DNA of 5,144 nt, taken from contig JAEXXR010000057.1 in NCBI GenBank assembly GCA_023405705.1, positions 1 to 5,144 on the forward strand, given 5' to 3'. Below the pieces are notes generated by a model. The model ran no database searches and was not told the origin of the DNA. It saw nothing but the letters and a program-made list of their open reading frames with translations. The DNA comes from Actinomycetes bacterium. Lineage in GTDB: Bacteria; Actinomycetota; Thermoleophilia; Solirubrobacterales; Solirubrobacteraceae. Shown here in pieces: positions 3,514 through 5,144 of this stretch. The stretch's first letter is position 1; the number at the start of each line of letters is the position of its first letter. The position numbers and the translations under genes were made by a program.

Positions 3514-5144
3514 ATGAGCACGACGACGGAACCGACCGCGACCGGCGCCGACCGCGCCGCGCCGACCCGCCGGGTGCTCAACCAGGCGCCCGCGCTGCAT
3601 CCGGTCAACTTCTACGACGTCGACCTGCCGCTGAAGGAGGCGCTCCACCGCGAGGGCGGGGCGTGGGGCGAGGAGCGCGCGCAGGAGATCGGCGCAGCCG
3701 TCGGCACCGTCGAGGCGCGCGAGCACGGGCTGCGGGCGGAGCGCAACGAGCCGGTCCTCACGCCCTATGACCGCTGGGGCAACCGCGTCGACACGGTCGA
3801 GCTCGACCCGTCGTGGCATTGGCTGTTGCGCGGCGGCATCGAGCGCGGCCTCGCCGGGCTGCCGTGGCGCGAGCCGAGAGCGGGCGGCCACGTCGTGCGC
3901 GCGGCGCTGTTCAACGTCTGGACGAACGCCAACGGCGGCGTGATGTGCCCGATCTCGATGACCTACGCGGTCGTCCCCGCGCTGCGCGACGGCGCGCCGG
4001 AGCTGGCGGCCGAGTGGGAGGAGCGGCTGACGCGCCCCGACTACGACGGCGGCGCGATCGCCGGCATGGCGATGACCGAGCGCCAGGGCGGCTCCGACGT
4101 GCGCGCGAACATCACGACCGCGACCCCGGTCGGCGGCGGCGACTACGAGCTGTGGGGCCACAAGTGGTTCTGCTCCTACCCGCCGTGCGACGTCTTCCTC
4201 GTGCTCGCTCAGGCGCCCGCCGGGCTCTCCTGCTTCCTCGTCGAGCGCGGGCCCGGGATGGAGTTCCAGCGGCTGAAGGACAAGCTCGGCACCCGCTCCC
4301 TCCCCTCCTCCGAGGTCGAGCTCCGCGGCATCCGCGGGCGGCTCGTCGGGACCGAGGGCGGCGGCGTGAAGGCGATCATCCGGATGGTCAACCACACGCG
4401 CCTGGACTGCCTGATCGGCTCGACGATCTCGATCCGCCGCGGCACCGTCGAGGCGATCCACCACGCCCGCCACCGCTCCGCCTTCGGCGCGAAGCTGGTC
4501 GACCAGCCGGCGATGCTGAACGTGCTCGCCGACCTCGCGCTGGAGTCGGAGGCCGCGACGGCCGTCTCGATGCGGGTCGCGCGCGCCTACGACGAGGACG
4601 ACGCCGCCTTCCGCCGGCTCGCCACCGCGGTCATGAAGTACTACGTCTGCAAGCGCTCCTCGCCGCACGCCAACGAGGCGCTCGAGTGCCTCGGCGGCAA
4701 CGGCTTCGTCGAGGACTCCGGCCTGCCGCTGCTCTACCGCGACGCGCCGCTGATGTCGATCTGGGAGGGCTCCGGCAACGTCGCCGCGCTCGACGTGCTG
4801 CGCGCGCTCGGCAAGGAGCCCGAGGGCCTGCCGGCCTTCCTCGCCGAATGCGCGCTCGCGAGCGGCGCCGACGCCCGCTTCGACGCGCACCTGGCGAAGG
4901 CGCGCGGCCAGGTCGAGGCGCTGTTCTCGCCGGAGGACACGCGGCCGGTGGAGGAGCGGCTGTACGAGAGCCAGTTCCTCGCCCGCCGGATCGTCGAGGA
5001 CCTCGCCGTCGCGCTGCAGGGCTCACTGCTGCTGCGCCACGCCCCGCCGGCCGTCGCCGACGCCTTCTGCGCCGCCCGCCTCGGCGGCGAGGGCGGCCGC
5101 GTCTACGGCACGCTGCCGGCCGGCGTCGACGCCCGCGCGATCGT
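3514..5144 (+). CDS. aidB: AidB-type acyl-CoA dehydrogenase (partial, runs off the right edge)
   Basis: An open frame of 543 full codons reaches the window end. It aligns along its length with E. coli AidB as I recall it (541 residues), so only the last few residues should be missing. Segments in order: LNQAPALHPVNFYDVDLPL near the N-terminus; CPISMTYA at about 149-156; the flavin-contacting MTERQGGSDV at 187-196; GHKWFCSYP from 215; LKDKLGTRS at 254-262; ECLGGNGF at 391-398; and SIWEGSGN around Glu418. Glu418 lies where acyl-CoA dehydrogenases carry the catalytic base. A C-terminal helical region (about 440 onward) corresponds to the AidB extension that binds DNA in E. coli. AidB proteins are FAD-binding tetramers of the alkylation response with weak isovaleryl-CoA dehydrogenase activity; a true acyl-CoA substrate is possible here. 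Upstream are twin operator-like palindromes and a strong GGAGG, and no Ada-box-like sequence was noticed. Codon use matches the neighbours. The first 20 residues form a Thr/Ala-rich tail longer than in E. coli. Confidence 0.93.
   Translation, partial: MSTTTEPTATGADRAAPTRRVLNQAPALHPVNFYDVDLPLKEALHREGGAWGEERAQEIGAAVGTVEAREHGLRAERNEPVLTPYDRWGNRVDTVELDPSWHWLLRGGIERGLAGLPWREPRAGGHVVRAALFNVWTNANGGVMCPISMTYAVVPALRDGAPELAAEWEERLTRPDYDGGAIAGMAMTERQGGSDVRANITTATPVGGGDYELWGHKWFCSYPPCDVFLVLAQAPAGLSCFLVERGPGMEFQRLKDKLGTRSLPSSEVELRGIRGRLVGTEGGGVKAIIRMVNHTRLDCLIGSTISIRRGTVEAIHHARHRSAFGAKLVDQPAMLNVLADLALESEAATAVSMRVARAYDEDDAAFRRLATAVMKYYVCKRSSPHANEALECLGGNGFVEDSGLPLLYRDAPLMSIWEGSGNVAALDVLRALGKEPEGLPAFLAECALASGADARFDAHLAKARGQVEALFSPEDTRPVEERLYESQFLARRIVEDLAVALQGSLLLRHAPPAVADAFCAARLGGEGGRVYGTLPAGVDARAI

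Noticed and set aside
1609..4890. 1093-residue open frame on the minus strand
   Set aside because: It runs antisense through the USP-like and AidB-type genes and in another frame through the hydrolase and into the HAD gene. Its product is Arg/Ala/Gly-rich low-complexity sequence with no domain. Long shadow frames are expected when third codon positions are nearly all G or C.
1..5144. tRNA, rRNA, CRISPR, insertion sequence or phage features
   Set aside because: No conserved tRNA arm, rRNA segment, regular repeat array, transposase motif or terminal inverted repeats were found on reading both strands.

Overview
The window is chromosomal-looking DNA from a very GC-rich bacterium. Base composition is visibly around or above 70% G+C, and third codon positions are almost all G or C. 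The protein types (a 'plasmid stabilization'/Rho_N-like small basic protein, an AidB-type acyl-CoA dehydrogenase, SRPBCC and HAD proteins) and the codon style fit a high-GC actinobacterium. The style recalls Thermoleophilia (Solirubrobacterales/Conexibacter-like), but this placement is an inference from impression, not from a marker gene.

Layout: the left half is a leftward series of four genes. From promoter-proximal to distal these are an alpha/beta-fold hydrolase (2729 to 1884) and a HAD-superfamily phosphatase (1861 to 1193), 22 bp apart and probably co-transcribed. A strong hairpin just after the HAD stop codon probably ends that unit. A 130-bp gap then leads to an SRPBCC (START-like) protein (1062 to 544), and a 134-bp gap leads to a small, very basic protein with a C-terminal Rho_N/SAP-like segment (409 to 68). 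The right half is rightward: a short universal-stress-protein-like protein (2986 to 3393), then a 120-bp gap, then an AidB-type acyl-CoA dehydrogenase (3514 onward) that runs off the right edge only a few residues before its expected end. The two halves diverge from a 250-bp region (2736-2985).

The most notable non-coding signal is in the gap before the AidB-type gene. Two 16-bp near-perfect palindromes of pattern GTGAAYCNCGRTTCAC lie exactly 30 bp apart. Each is nearly the reverse complement of the other, and a TAnnnT element overlaps the left end of the second. This looks like a double operator for a dimeric repressor, most likely TetR-type, controlling the dehydrogenase. No regulator gene is present in the window.

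No RNA genes, CRISPR arrays, insertion sequences or clear mobile elements were seen. I did not find a multi-gene defence or otherwise undescribed system; the genes belong to known families and the interest lies mainly in regulation. The very long open frames in other registers (for example 1609-4890 on the minus strand) are composition artefacts.
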